A stretch of DNA of 64,000 bases from Desulfogranum mediterraneum DSM 13871 (GTDB lineage Bacteria; Desulfobacterota; Desulfobulbia; Desulfobulbales; Desulfobulbaceae), in contig NZ_AUCW01000007.1 in NCBI RefSeq assembly GCF_000429965.1, positions 186,001 to 250,000 of the forward strand, read 5' to 3'. Positions 51,760-60,929 of the stretch are shown one piece after another. A program made the position numbers and the translations under genes. Positions within the stretch are counted from its first letter, which is position 1, and each line of letters starts with the position of its first letter. Under the pieces are notes generated by a model, which made no database searches, was not told where the DNA came from, and saw only the letters and a program-made list of their open reading frames with translations.

Positions 51760-51906
51760 ATGCACCGTCCTCCAGATCCCCGGGGAAGCATCCGGCAGCT
51801 GACCGCCTGGATGGCCCTCGGCCGTCGTGTCCTTTCAGCGGTCAACCTTCCCCTGGGCCACCTACAGCTTGTCCCCCCTTGACGGATCATGGTGACAGGA
51901 GATCCT

Positions 51907-52716
51907 ATGAAGCACTACCCACACTCCCCCCCTGGCCTCACCAGTCTCGCCCTGATGCTCGTCCTGGCCTGCTCCCTTGCCGGCTGTTCCACCTTTGACG
52001 GTATGTTTGACAGCGTCACCTTTGGTGAGACCGAAGTGCTGAGCGGCTCCCCGGAATTCCTGATCAGCGAGGGGATGGAGGCCTACAACTCCGGCGACTA
52101 TACCCAGGCGATCCGCGCCTTTGAACAGATCCTGGACGAACATCCCTTCAGCCAGCAGGCCATGCTGGCCGAGCTCAAGGCAGCCGATGCGCACTATTAC
52201 AACGGCTCCTACCTGGAGGCAAAGCTGCTCTACCGGGAGTTTGAAGAGCGTCACCCCACCAACGAGGCCATCCCCTATATCATCTTTCAGATCGGCATGT
52301 GCGACTTCAGCCGTTCCGACCGGATAGACCGGGACATCACCGGTGCCCAGGATGCCATCAAGTCCTTTGCCAGGCTGGTGCGGACCTTTCCCGATTCGCC
52401 CTATACCAAGGAGGCCCAGGCCAGAATCCGGGCAGCCCGCGAATTCCTGGTTAACCACGAATACTATGTTGCGGTCTTTTACGTACGCACCGAAAAGTAT
52501 GATCAGGCCATCCACCGCCTGCGCTACCTGCTCAAACTCTACCCCGACTCCACCATCGCCCCCACGGCCCGGAAGCTGTTGGCGCGACTCAAGGCCGGGG
52601 AGCCGCCCAGATGGGGACTGTCCAAGTGGTTGCCTGAGCTGGCCATGCCGGACTGGACCTTCTGGGAATCTGAGCAGCAGGGGCTTACCAAGGAGCCTGA
52701 GGAAGAGGGGAAGTAG
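51907..52716 (+). CDS. bamD: Outer membrane assembly lipoprotein BamD
   Basis: The 269-residue product has a lipoprotein signal peptide with lipobox LAGC (cysteine near residue 29) and then about five TPR-like helical pairs (GMEAYNSGDYTQAIRAFEQIL, AADAHYYNGSYLEAKLLYREF, YVRTEKYDQAIHRLRYLLKLYPD). BamD is the essential lipoprotein of the beta-barrel assembly machine on the inner face of the outer membrane. ATG 51907 has AGGAG five bases upstream. A short Pro/Trp-containing tail follows the repeats. Confidence 0.9.
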   Translation: MKHYPHSPPGLTSLALMLVLACSLAGCSTFDGMFDSVTFGETEVLSGSPEFLISEGMEAYNSGDYTQAIRAFEQILDEHPFSQQAMLAELKAADAHYYNGSYLEAKLLYREFEERHPTNEAIPYIIFQIGMCDFSRSDRIDRDITGAQDAIKSFARLVRTFPDSPYTKEAQARIRAAREFLVNHEYYVAVFYVRTEKYDQAIHRLRYLLKLYPDSTIAPTARKLLARLKAGEPPRWGLSKWLPELAMPDWTFWESEQQGLTKEPEEEGK

Positions 52717-52803
52717 CCCCTTCCCCCGGGCAAGGCCCGGCCCAGGGGTGCAGCAGCCCCTCTTCTCTACTCCCTGGCCAGGCTCCCTGACCGGGATTCT
52801 AGC

Positions 52804-53430
52804 TCATCCAGCCGAGAGATCAGCCAGGAGACTGGCCAGGCGAGCCTCCAACTCGGCCTCCACCCGGGCCAGCTCCTTATCCGTGTCCAGGGTGAGGTGG
52901 CAGCCATCCTCCCCTGCAGCCGGTCGCTCAAAGACGGCCAGCTGATGTTGATAGATCTCCCAGCGGCCGTCACTCACCGCCTGCTGCTCGGCGGCCCGCA
53001 ACTCCAGGCGCCGCTTCACCTCCACCTCGCCACAGCGACAGTAGATGAACACCACCCTGGCCCCCTGCTGTCCGGCCATGTCCACCACCTCCTGACGGTC
53101 ACGCCGCAGGCCGTAGGAGCCATCCAGCACCACTGCCGCCTGGCCGGCGGCAAGGTCCAGCCTGGCCTTCTCCACCAGGGTGGTATAGGTCTGCCTGGAC
53201 AGGCCCGGCGAATAGATGCCCTGGCCGACATCTTCAGGACAGCGGTCCGTGGGCTCGAGCCCTGCCAGAATCTTACGTTCCCGGTCGGTGTTGTACCAGG
53301 AGAGCCCATGGCTCTGGGCATAGGCCCGGGCCAGGGTCGATTTGCCGGAAGCCGTCATCCCGAAAAATACCACCACCAGGGGGGGCAGGCTGCCCGGCTG
53401 CATGGCCGGGCCTGTCTCAGGCCTCTGCAT
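52804..53430 (-). CDS. P-loop kinase/ATPase domain protein (COG0645-like)
   Basis: The 208-residue product has Walker A GMTASGKST (~residues 28-36) and a kinase-like core (LDGSYGLRRDRQEV, then RCGEVEVKRRLELR). In many bacteria this domain is the C-terminal half of one protein whose N-terminal half is an aminoglycoside-phosphotransferase-like domain. Here the two are separate frames overlapping by 14 bases, with the APH-like gene upstream. The start is uncertain (ATG 53430 or 53403) because no good SD is seen, which fits a split gene. The substrate is unknown. Confidence 0.75.
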   Translation of the reverse strand: MQRPETGPAMQPGSLPPLVVVFFGMTASGKSTLARAYAQSHGLSWYNTDRERKILAGLEPTDRCPEDVGQGIYSPGLSRQTYTTLVEKARLDLAAGQAAVVLDGSYGLRRDRQEVVDMAGQQGARVVFIYCRCGEVEVKRRLELRAAEQQAVSDGRWEIYQHQLAVFERPAAGEDGCHLTLDTDKELARVEAELEARLASLLADLSAG

Positions 53431-54439
53431 AGCCTTGGGCCAGCTTGAAGTAACGAGCAGCACTCTTGAGGCAGTCGGAACGGACCGATTCGTCCACGGC
53501 CGGATCAGCAGCGGTAAACAGGCCGATTTTGCCGCGCACATAGGCCCGGTAGCACTGATAAAAGGGGATCATCCCGGCCAGGCCGGCATCTCCCGAGGCC
53601 TCGGAAAAACGGCGAACCAGGTAGCGGCTCAACTCAGCTAAGCCGTGGTAGTCCAGGTCCATGGCCAAAAAACCGATATCACTGGCCACATCACCGTAGC
53701 GGAAACGATCGTTGAACTCAATACAGTCATAGACATAGACCTGGTTGGCCAGGCAGATGTTGGCCGAGTAGAGGTCGCCGTGGCAGTCGCGGATATAGCC
53801 GCCGCTGATCCGCTCCTGAAAGCGATCCTCATCCGCCAGCACGGCCTGGGAGTAGCGGACAATGGTGTCAAACTGCTCCTGCTCAAGGGCGCCCTTGCCG
53901 ATGAACGACCTGGTCTGCTCGAAATTTTCCAGGACATTGACCCCCACCGCTGCAGCGGTCCCGAACTCGGCCAGCTCTGCCCCACCGGCGGCAGCCTGGT
54001 AAAAGGGCACCAGGGTCTCCACCAGCTGATCGAGATGACGCCGCTCCAGGGCCCCGGCCTTGATCAGGTTGACCATCATCGCCTCCTCGGGCATCCGTAC
54101 CATCTTGATCCCGTACTCGACGATCTCACCCTTGCCGTTGAGTTGATAATCACCAGCATCCAGGGTGAGGGTCACCAGCTCCAGATAGATCTCGGGACAG
54201 AGACGGCGATTGAGCAGCAGCTCCTGCTCACAGCAGCGCCTGCGCTTCTCCAGATCAGAAAAATCCAGAAAACCGAAGTTGACCGGCTTCTTGAACTTAT
54301 AGACAAAGTCTCCAGCCAGAAACACATAGGAGATATGGGTCTGGACCAACCCGACCTCCTGGTCCGGGTTTACCGGGTGGGGATAGATGCCGGCTCGGCA
54401 GAGTGCTTGGACAAAGGCAGGGAGCGTACTTTGGGACAT
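53417..54439 (-). CDS. Aminoglycoside-phosphotransferase-like kinase (COG2187-like)
   Basis: The 340-residue product has an APH/choline-kinase-type fold. It shows KKPVNFGFLDFSD in the N-lobe and the catalytic loop CHGDLYSANI (HGDLxxxN, ~residues 228-237) followed by YDCIEFNDRFRYGDVASD. It probably phosphorylates a small molecule; drug resistance is not implied. AAGAGGT five bases before ATG 54439 supports the start. Its end overlaps the P-loop gene by 14 bases in another frame, so the pair looks like a split version of a common fusion. Confidence 0.8.
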   Translation of the reverse strand: MSQSTLPAFVQALCRAGIYPHPVNPDQEVGLVQTHISYVFLAGDFVYKFKKPVNFGFLDFSDLEKRRRCCEQELLLNRRLCPEIYLELVTLTLDAGDYQLNGKGEIVEYGIKMVRMPEEAMMVNLIKAGALERRHLDQLVETLVPFYQAAAGGAELAEFGTAAAVGVNVLENFEQTRSFIGKGALEQEQFDTIVRYSQAVLADEDRFQERISGGYIRDCHGDLYSANICLANQVYVYDCIEFNDRFRYGDVASDIGFLAMDLDYHGLAELSRYLVRRFSEASGDAGLAGMIPFYQCYRAYVRGKIGLFTAADPAVDESVRSDCLKSAARYFKLAQGYAEA

Positions 54440-54656
54440 GGGGACCTCTTGGTGTAATGGTGTAATATGGGTAAGAACAGAAGAAATAGAGTAGTCTCTT
54501 AAAAAAAACGGTCTTGCAGCCTCTCGCTCATCAGCTGCACGCGCAAAAACAGCCACGGCTCAACCGCCCACTCTACCAAACCATGATCAAGGCGTAAACG
54601 GTTTACCCGACGACCTCTTCATGGTACATAGGGTCAACCCTTATCCCCCATCTGCC

Positions 54657-55412
54657 ATGAATGAAACGCATCTACGAAAACTCCTTTCCAGCCTCCAGGA
54701 CGGCACCGTTGAGCTGGAGCAGGTTCTGAACCAACTCCAACGCCTGCCCATCGAGGCGGTGAACCGTCACCAACTGGATCATCACCGCAGCCTCCGCACC
54801 GGTATCCCGGAGGTCATCTTCGGCCAGAACAAGAGCAGCCAACAACTGGTGGAGATCATCAAACGGATGCTGGAGCAACCGACCGTGGTTCTGGCCACCC
54901 GGGTCTCGGCAGAGAAGGCGGCCCAGGTACGGCAGCACTGTCCCCAGCTACGCTACCATCCCGAGGCCGGCATGCTCACGGCCAACGATCGCCATATCCC
55001 CGGAGACCAGGGACGCGGAACCGTGGTCATCACCACTGCCGGCTCCTCTGACCTGCCGGTTGCCGAAGAGGCCCGCCTCACCCTCCACTACCTGGGCCAC
55101 CAGGTGGCCTGCATCCATGACGCCGGAGTCGCCGGCATCCATCGCATCCTCTCCCGGGTGAACACGCTCCAGGAGGCCACGGTGGTCATCGTCATCGCCG
55201 GCATGGAGGGGGCCCTGCCCTCGGTGGTGGCCGGGATCACCGCTGCCCCGGTCATCGGGGTACCGACCAGCGTGGGCTACGGCACCGGAGCCGGAGGCTA
55301 CTCGGCCCTGCTGGGTATGCTCAACAGCTGCTCACCCGGATTGGCGGTGGTCAATATTGACAATGGTTTCGGGGCCGCCTGCATGGCTGCCGCCATCAAT
55401 CGAAGCCGCTGA
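54657..55412 (+). CDS. larB: Nickel-pincer cofactor biosynthesis protein LarB
   Basis: The 251-residue product matches LarB: a helical N-terminus (THLRKLLSSLQDG), then an AIR-carboxylase (PurE)-like domain with VVITTAGSSDLPVAEEA, VIAGMEGALPSVVAG and GVPTSVGYG. LarB carboxylates and hydrolyses nicotinic acid adenine dinucleotide in the first step of making the nickel pincer nucleotide of lactate racemase. larC, larE and larA are not in the window. ATG 54657 has no clear SD; an ATG at 54621 would add 12 residues. Confidence 0.88.
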   Translation: MNETHLRKLLSSLQDGTVELEQVLNQLQRLPIEAVNRHQLDHHRSLRTGIPEVIFGQNKSSQQLVEIIKRMLEQPTVVLATRVSAEKAAQVRQHCPQLRYHPEAGMLTANDRHIPGDQGRGTVVITTAGSSDLPVAEEARLTLHYLGHQVACIHDAGVAGIHRILSRVNTLQEATVVIVIAGMEGALPSVVAGITAAPVIGVPTSVGYGTGAGGYSALLGMLNSCSPGLAVVNIDNGFGAACMAAAINRSR

Positions 55413-55462
55413 AGTCGGGTCCGGAGCTGTTCTTTTTCTCAGCGGAAAAGACCAACTGGCCA

Positions 55463-55491
55463 TTGCATGATCACGACTATCGGCGTATAAT
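55463..55491 (+). promoter_or_regulatory. Sigma70-like promoter of secDF
   Basis: TTGCAT (55463-55468), exactly 17 bases, TATAAT (55486-55491), a consensus -10. The transcript would start about 50 bases before ATG 55549. Confidence 0.72.
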
Positions 55492-55548
55492 CGATGGTTT
55501 TATGTGTCCTTACCCCCATACTCCTTTTTCAAACAAGGCATAATTTCA

Positions 55549-58107
55549 ATGAATACCTCCCTGAAGCTGAAGATCGGGCTCCTCCTGACCCTGATACTTT
55601 TTTCCCTGATGACCCTGGCCCCCTCCTTTTATCCCAGCGCCCCGGAGTGGTGGAAAAAATATCTGGCCCCGGAAGGACTCAAGCTCGGACTGGACCTCCA
55701 GGGAGGCATGCATCTGGTCCTCCAGGTGGATCTGGACAAGGCCATTGAAAACTCCCTGGATCTCTCTGCCGCCGATTTCAAGGACGGCCTGGCCGAACAA
55801 CAGATCTCAGCGGTGAGGATGAAGTCCGACAACCCGGCGCAGGTGATCTTCACCCTGCCCAACATCGGCGCGGTGGACACGGTCCAGGAGCTGGTTGCTG
55901 CAGATTTCCCCAATCTGGATGTGGAGGTGGTCGCCGAAGAGGGCAGCTTTCCCCGGATCAGCCTGCAGCTCAAGCCCGAAGAGATCGACTTCATCCGCAA
56001 GAATGCGGTCAACCAGTCCCTGGAGATCGTCAGGAACCGCATCGATCAGTTCGGGGTGACCGAACCGGTGATTCTCCGCCAGGGCGAAAACGAGATCGTC
56101 ATCCAGCTTCCCGGGGTCAAGGATCCTGATCGGGCCATGGGCCTGATCGGCCAGACTGCCCAGCTGGAGTTCAAGCTGGTTGCCGATGCCCAGGGGGTGG
56201 ATCTCAGCCGCCTGCTCAGTGATGCCCGGGCCGCCGGCCAGTGGAGCGAGGGTGAGAGCAGGAAAAAACTCAACCTGGCCCTCCAGGGACGCATTCCCCA
56301 GGGGACCGAGGTCTACTTTGAGCGACGGATCAACAACCAGACCAAGGTGGAAAGCCAGGTGCCCATCCTCCTGGAGAGCCAGGTGCTGATGACCGGGGAG
56401 ATGGTCAAGAATGCCCAGGTCCGCATCGGCGGCAGCTTCAACGAGCCCTATGTCAGCCTGGACCTGACCGGCAGGGGCGGCAAACTCTTTGCCCATATCA
56501 CTGAAAAGAACGTCAACCGCAGGCTGGCCATTGTCCTGGACGAGGTGGTTCGCTCGGCACCGGTGATCCGTGAACGGATCCTGGGCGGCAGCGCCCAGAT
56601 CTCAGGCAGCTTTTCCCATGAGGAGGCCACAGACCTGGCCATCGTCCTCCGGGTAGGTGCCCTGCCCGCACCGGTGGAGATCATCCAGAACCTGACCGTC
56701 GGCGCCAGCCTGGGGCAGGACTCCATCAACAAGGGGCTGACCTCCGGCCTGTTCGGCGCCCTCCTGATCCTGGTCTTCATGGTGATCTACTACCGTCTCT
56801 CCGGGGTGATTGCCGACATATCCCTAACCCTGAACATCCTCTTCCTCTTCGTGGGCCTGGCCATGCTGGGTGCAACCCTGACCCTGCCGGGCATCGCCGG
56901 TATCATCCTCTCCATCGGGATGGCGGTGGATGCCAATGTCCTCATCTTCGAACGGATGCGCGAGGAGTTTGCCCTGGGCAAGTCGATCAAGTCCGGGGTG
57001 GATTCCGGTTTCAGCAAGGCCTTCTGGAGTATCGTCGACTCCCAGGTCACCACCCTGATCACCGCCCTGGCCCTGTTCATGTTCGGTACCGGCCCGATCA
57101 AAGGCTTCGCCGTTACCCTCTCCCTGGGTATTATCTTCAACCTCTTTGCCGTGCTCTTCTGCAGCCGCCTGATCTACGACAGCCTCTACACCGGTCGTCG
57201 CCTGAAGAAGCTGACCTTCATGCGTCTGATCAAGAAGCCCAACTTTGACTTCATGAAGGTCCGCAGACTGGCCTTTGTCTTTTCCACAGTCCTGGTGCTC
57301 ATCGGCTGCGCAGCCTTTGTCCAGATCCTCCGCGGTCAGGCCAACCTGGGGGTAGACTTTTCCGGCGGTTCCCTGCTCCAGTACCATGCCCAGCAACCCT
57401 TCAGCCTGGAAGAGGTCCGCGGGGTGCTCAACAGCAACGGCTATCCTGACATCGACCTCCAGGAGGTCACCGGCGAGAATCGGTTGATCGTCAAGCTGAA
57501 GAAATCTGAAGAGACCGTCGCCAACCTGGGTGAGCAGCTCAGCGTCCTCCTGGACCGGGAGCAGAGCGACAAGGCCTTCCAGCTGGAGAGCCAGTCTGAG
57601 ATCGGCTCCTCCATCTCTGCAGTGCTCCGCAACAAGGCCATCCAGGCCATCGCCATCTCCCTGATCGGGGTGCTGTTCTACCTGGCCATCCGCTTTGACT
57701 TCAGCTTCGGCCTGGCTGCCGCTGCAGCGACCTTCCACGATGTCCTGGCCGTACTCGGCCTCTGCTGGTTGATGAACATGGAGATCACCCTCCTGATCGT
57801 CACCTCCCTGCTCACCCTGGCCGGTTACTCCCTCAACGACTCGGTGGTGGTCTTTGACCGCATCCGCGAGAATCTGAAGAAGGAGGAAGAGCCCAGTTTC
57901 TACCAGCTCATCAACACCAGTATCAATCAGGTCCTCAGCCGTTCGGTGGTCACCTCCCTGACCACGGCCATGGTGCTGCTCTCCCTGCTGGTCCTGGGTG
58001 GCTCCAACATCCATGACTTTGCCCAGACCCTGCTCATCGGCGTGTTGATCGGAACCTACTCCTCCATCTTCATTGCCAGCCCACTTCTATCCCTGAAATC
58101 AAGGTAA
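55549..58107 (+). CDS. secDF: Fused protein-export membrane protein SecDF
   Basis: The 852-residue product joins SecD and SecF in one chain. The SecD part (residues ~1-545) has LGLDLQGGMHLVLQVD near residue 45, a large periplasmic domain and six C-terminal membrane helices. The SecF part (~556-852) has NLGVDFSGGSLLQY near residue 598 and six helices. SecDF uses the proton gradient to pull exported proteins through SecYEG. Many Gram-negatives keep secD and secF as two genes. ATG 55549 has only AAGG nine bases ahead. yajC is not adjacent. Confidence 0.93.
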   Translation: MNTSLKLKIGLLLTLILFSLMTLAPSFYPSAPEWWKKYLAPEGLKLGLDLQGGMHLVLQVDLDKAIENSLDLSAADFKDGLAEQQISAVRMKSDNPAQVIFTLPNIGAVDTVQELVAADFPNLDVEVVAEEGSFPRISLQLKPEEIDFIRKNAVNQSLEIVRNRIDQFGVTEPVILRQGENEIVIQLPGVKDPDRAMGLIGQTAQLEFKLVADAQGVDLSRLLSDARAAGQWSEGESRKKLNLALQGRIPQGTEVYFERRINNQTKVESQVPILLESQVLMTGEMVKNAQVRIGGSFNEPYVSLDLTGRGGKLFAHITEKNVNRRLAIVLDEVVRSAPVIRERILGGSAQISGSFSHEEATDLAIVLRVGALPAPVEIIQNLTVGASLGQDSINKGLTSGLFGALLILVFMVIYYRLSGVIADISLTLNILFLFVGLAMLGATLTLPGIAGIILSIGMAVDANVLIFERMREEFALGKSIKSGVDSGFSKAFWSIVDSQVTTLITALALFMFGTGPIKGFAVTLSLGIIFNLFAVLFCSRLIYDSLYTGRRLKKLTFMRLIKKPNFDFMKVRRLAFVFSTVLVLIGCAAFVQILRGQANLGVDFSGGSLLQYHAQQPFSLEEVRGVLNSNGYPDIDLQEVTGENRLIVKLKKSEETVANLGEQLSVLLDREQSDKAFQLESQSEIGSSISAVLRNKAIQAIAISLIGVLFYLAIRFDFSFGLAAAAATFHDVLAVLGLCWLMNMEITLLIVTSLLTLAGYSLNDSVVVFDRIRENLKKEEEPSFYQLINTSINQVLSRSVVTSLTTAMVLLSLLVLGGSNIHDFAQTLLIGVLIGTYSSIFIASPLLSLKSR

Positions 58108-58113
58108 CAGACC

Positions 58114-58848
58114 GTGACTGATTCACTCACCAACCCATATCGCCCCATTAGCCCGGATGAAAAGTTCGCCTTCTGCTGTCATCCCGGTGTGCCCTGTTTC
58201 ACCGAATGCTGCCGGGAACTGGATCTGGCCCTGACGCCCTACGATGTGCTCCGCCTGAAAAACGGACGCAAGACCCACTCCGGCCGCTTCCTGGAACAGT
58301 ACGTGATCATCGAGTGGGACGAGCAGCAGCTCTTCCCCACCTGTTACCTCACCATGGTGGATGACGGCCGGGCCAGCTGTGTCTTTGTCAAGGAACAGGG
58401 CTGCAGCGTCTACCAGGATCGGCCCAGCAGCTGTCGGGCCTACCCGGTGGGTCGGGGGGCCGCTCGCAAGAGCGACGGCTCCATTGAGGAGTCCTTTGTC
58501 CTGCTGCGGGAACCCCACTGTCAGGGCTTTGCCGAACAGCAGCAGCAGGATGTAGGCAGCTACTTCACTGACCAGGAGCTGGCCAGCTATAACCGCTTTA
58601 ACGACGCCCTGTTGGCACTGCTCCAGCACGAGCAGATCCAGCAGGGCTTTCGGCCCTCCAGGGAACAGCTCGACCAGTATATCCTGGCCCTCTACAACCT
58701 GGATATGTTCCGCCAGGAGATGGCCGACGGCCGCCTCTCCATGCAGCGCCCCCTGACCGCCTCCGAGCTCCAGGGGCTGGCCGGAGATGACGAGCAGCTG
58801 CTCCTGCTGGGGATCCAGTGGTTGATTCAGGAATTTTTCAGCGCCTGA
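58114..58848 (+). CDS. YkgJ-family cysteine-cluster protein
   Basis: The 244-residue product has the YkgJ (PF03692-type) cysteine pattern: CCHPGVPCFTECCRELDLAL near residues 21-40, a further CYLTM and C-x-F-V segment, and GCSVYQDRPSSCRAYP near residues 95-110. The cluster probably binds zinc or an Fe-S centre. Function is unknown. GTG 58114 lies six bases after the secDF stop with AAGGT ahead, so it is part of the secDF operon. Confidence 0.85.
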   Translation: MTDSLTNPYRPISPDEKFAFCCHPGVPCFTECCRELDLALTPYDVLRLKNGRKTHSGRFLEQYVIIEWDEQQLFPTCYLTMVDDGRASCVFVKEQGCSVYQDRPSSCRAYPVGRGAARKSDGSIEESFVLLREPHCQGFAEQQQQDVGSYFTDQELASYNRFNDALLALLQHEQIQQGFRPSREQLDQYILALYNLDMFRQEMADGRLSMQRPLTASELQGLAGDDEQLLLLGIQWLIQEFFSA

Positions 58849-58882
58849 AACAGCGCCTGGCCCGGAGGGAGTCCCCTGCACC

Positions 58883-59575
58883 ATGAGTAAAGATCAACTG
58901 GAGCCGTACCTGGACCAGCTGCTGGCCATCAGCGGCCGTTACTGCCGCCGGGAGGGCGGTTCCCACGGCCCGGATCACAGTGAACGGGTCTTCCATTCCG
59001 CCATGGCCATGGGCCGGGCCCTGGAGGCCCGGCTGCTCATCCTGGGCACAGCAGCCCTGCTCCATGACATCGGCAGGAACGCGGAGAGCCGCAGCAGAGG
59101 CGCCGTCTGCCATGCCCGCCAGGGGGCCGTACTGGCCAGACCCATCCTGGAGGAGCTGGGGTACCAGCCAACAGATATCGAGGCCGTCTGCCACTGCATA
59201 GAGAGCCATCGTTTCCGTCGGGGCTCTCCACCGCAGAGCCTGGAGGCCCGAATCCTCTTTGATGCCGACAAACTGGACTCCATCGGGGCCATCGGCATCG
59301 GCCGGGCCTTTCTCTTTGCCGGTCAGATCGGGGCCTGCCTCCACAATCCGGAGACCAACCCGGAACAGACCAGCCCCTACTCAGCGGAAGACACCGCCTA
59401 CCGTGAATTCCAGGTCAAGATGTCCCGGGTCAAGGATCAACTGCTCACCGGGCTGGGCCGGCAGTTGGCCCTGGAGCGTCATGCCTTTATGGAAACATTT
59501 TTTAGTCAACTCAATCAAGAAATATACGGCGTTGAAGCCAGCATCGCCGAATGTATGAGAAAAAAACATGCTTAA
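58883..59575 (+). CDS. HD-domain phosphohydrolase
   Basis: The 230-residue product has an HD domain with the metal ligands in order: GPDHSERV (His), LLHDIGR (His-Asp), H in CHCIESH and DADKLDSIG (Asp). It resembles YedJ/YpgQ-type small phosphohydrolases that act on nucleotides or their relatives. The SD is weak (GGAGG 13 bases away). It overlaps the next gene by eight bases, implying coupled translation. Confidence 0.85.
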   Translation: MSKDQLEPYLDQLLAISGRYCRREGGSHGPDHSERVFHSAMAMGRALEARLLILGTAALLHDIGRNAESRSRGAVCHARQGAVLARPILEELGYQPTDIEAVCHCIESHRFRRGSPPQSLEARILFDADKLDSIGAIGIGRAFLFAGQIGACLHNPETNPEQTSPYSAEDTAYREFQVKMSRVKDQLLTGLGRQLALERHAFMETFFSQLNQEIYGVEASIAECMRKKHA

Positions 59576-60206
59576 ATTGGTCGTATTCGATTGTGACGGG
59601 GTCATGATCAACTCCAGAGAGGCCAACCGGGTCTACTACAACCACCTGCTCTCCACCTTCTCCTGCCCGCCCATGGATGAGGCAGAGGTGGACTATGTCC
59701 ACATCCACAACGTGCTGGAATCGACCCAGCACATCTTCCGCCATCACCGGGAAAGGGTGGATCTGGCAGCTGTGGACCGCTACCGTGAAGAGTTGGACTA
59801 TGCACCCTTTCTCCGTCATGCCGAGTTGGAACCGGATCTCCACGAGTTCCTGGCGTGGCTGAAGCCGGCCTACCGCACCGCCATCTCCACCGCCCGGATG
59901 AACACCATGGACCTGGTCATGGACATCTTTGAGCTCCGCCCCTGGTTTGATATGGTGGTCACGGCCAGCGATGTCCCCAACCCCAAACCCGCACCCGACG
60001 CCCTGGAAATGATCCTGAAACGGTTTCGACTCCAAGCGGAAGAGGTGATCTACATCGGTGACTCAGGGGTCGACCGGGACCACTGTGCTGCGGTGGGGAT
60101 AGAGCTGATCGCCTTTAAGAATCCTGAGCTGGAGGCGCGATTTCATGTGGATGACTTCATGAGCATCACGACCCTCCCCCCTTTCTCTGCCCCCAGCCGG
60201 GGGTGA
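59568..60206 (+). CDS. HAD-family hydrolase (phosphatase, class IA)
   Basis: The 212-residue product has the four HAD motifs: VVFDCDGVMINS (nucleophile Asp), ISTARMN (Thr/Ser site), NPKPAPDALE (Lys) and IGDSGVDRD (acidic pair). The layout resembles phosphoglycolate phosphatase, but the substrate is not readable. It overlaps the HD gene by eight bases and ends the secDF-led run. Confidence 0.87.
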   Translation: MLKLVVFDCDGVMINSREANRVYYNHLLSTFSCPPMDEAEVDYVHIHNVLESTQHIFRHHRERVDLAAVDRYREELDYAPFLRHAELEPDLHEFLAWLKPAYRTAISTARMNTMDLVMDIFELRPWFDMVVTASDVPNPKPAPDALEMILKRFRLQAEEVIYIGDSGVDRDHCAAVGIELIAFKNPELEARFHVDDFMSITTLPPFSAPSRG

Positions 60207-60285
60207 GCCGGGCTCCCTGCCGTGCCGATCGGACTTCTGAGCACATCAGACAGAGCCGCCGCAAAGCCCAAGCCTGCCCCCCTCT

Positions 60286-60311
60286 GAGGAGCGCGGCTAG
60301 CCGCGCTCCTC
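60286..60311. terminator. 26-bp perfect palindrome between convergent genes
   Basis: GAGGAGCGCGGCT followed directly by AGCCGCGCTCCTC, with no spacer. It lies at the end of the DUF4388 gene, covering its stop codon, and 80 bases after the HAD gene. It probably forms a cruciform-like or hairpin end for both transcripts; no T-run is present. Confidence 0.6.
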
Positions 60312-60929
60312 GTCCTGCCGCTTCAAACCCTCCATCAGGATCATCATAAAATCCCCGATCTCCCGGGCCCTCATCAGGGGCTCGGGGAGTCCGGGAACAA
60401 AGCGGAAGCGCCCTCTATCCAGGGAGAGGATGGCATAGATGGCCTCCTGATTATCCAGTTCAGCGAAGCGGGCCGCCAACAGCCCGCCCTCGCGAAAGGT
60501 GACCCGGGCCGGCCCCTTGCCGCTCTCCAGGATCAGACGACCGGTCTTTTGATGCATATGAAAGACCTGGAGTAACTCTGCAGGTGAAATCGCGGCTATA
60601 TCGCCACTCATCACGGCCTCAGGTTCCTCTGCCCCAGCCACGGGCCGCTGCTGTCCAAGGTTGACGGCGTCTTCAGTGAGTTTGAACTTGATCAGGCCGG
60701 TGCAGCCGCCGCAGCTGAAGAGGCTCTCCTGATAGGGGGCAAAACCACTGGCCTGATGGGGGAGCAGGGTGACCAGTATTCCGGTCAGTTCCCGCAGGAG
60801 GATGAGACAGGAGGGGCGTCCCAGGGCCAGCTCAACCGCCTGATCACTGAGGATAAAGCCTTGGTTGCGGTCATAGAATGGGCAGTGGCGTTCTTCAACG
60901 ATGACAAATTTGGCAGAGAAAGGTGGCAT
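60297..60929 (-). CDS. DUF4388/PATAN-type domain protein with an N-terminal cysteine domain
   Basis: The 210-residue product has two parts. The N-terminal ~100 residues carry CPFYDRNQGFILSD and later CGGCTGLIKF, whose cysteines could form a metal site. The C-terminal part matches DUF4388 (SGDIAAISPAELLQVFHMHQ, then KTGRLILESGKGPARVTFREG), a domain found in regulatory proteins of deltaproteobacteria-like groups. The whole looks like a small regulator or sensor. Its ATG is preceded by GGGGAG very closely. It is divergent from the E2-like gene, 225 bases away. Confidence 0.78.
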   Translation of the reverse strand: MPPFSAKFVIVEERHCPFYDRNQGFILSDQAVELALGRPSCLILLRELTGILVTLLPHQASGFAPYQESLFSCGGCTGLIKFKLTEDAVNLGQQRPVAGAEEPEAVMSGDIAAISPAELLQVFHMHQKTGRLILESGKGPARVTFREGGLLAARFAELDNQEAIYAILSLDRGRFRFVPGLPEPLMRAREIGDFMMILMEGLKRQDEERG

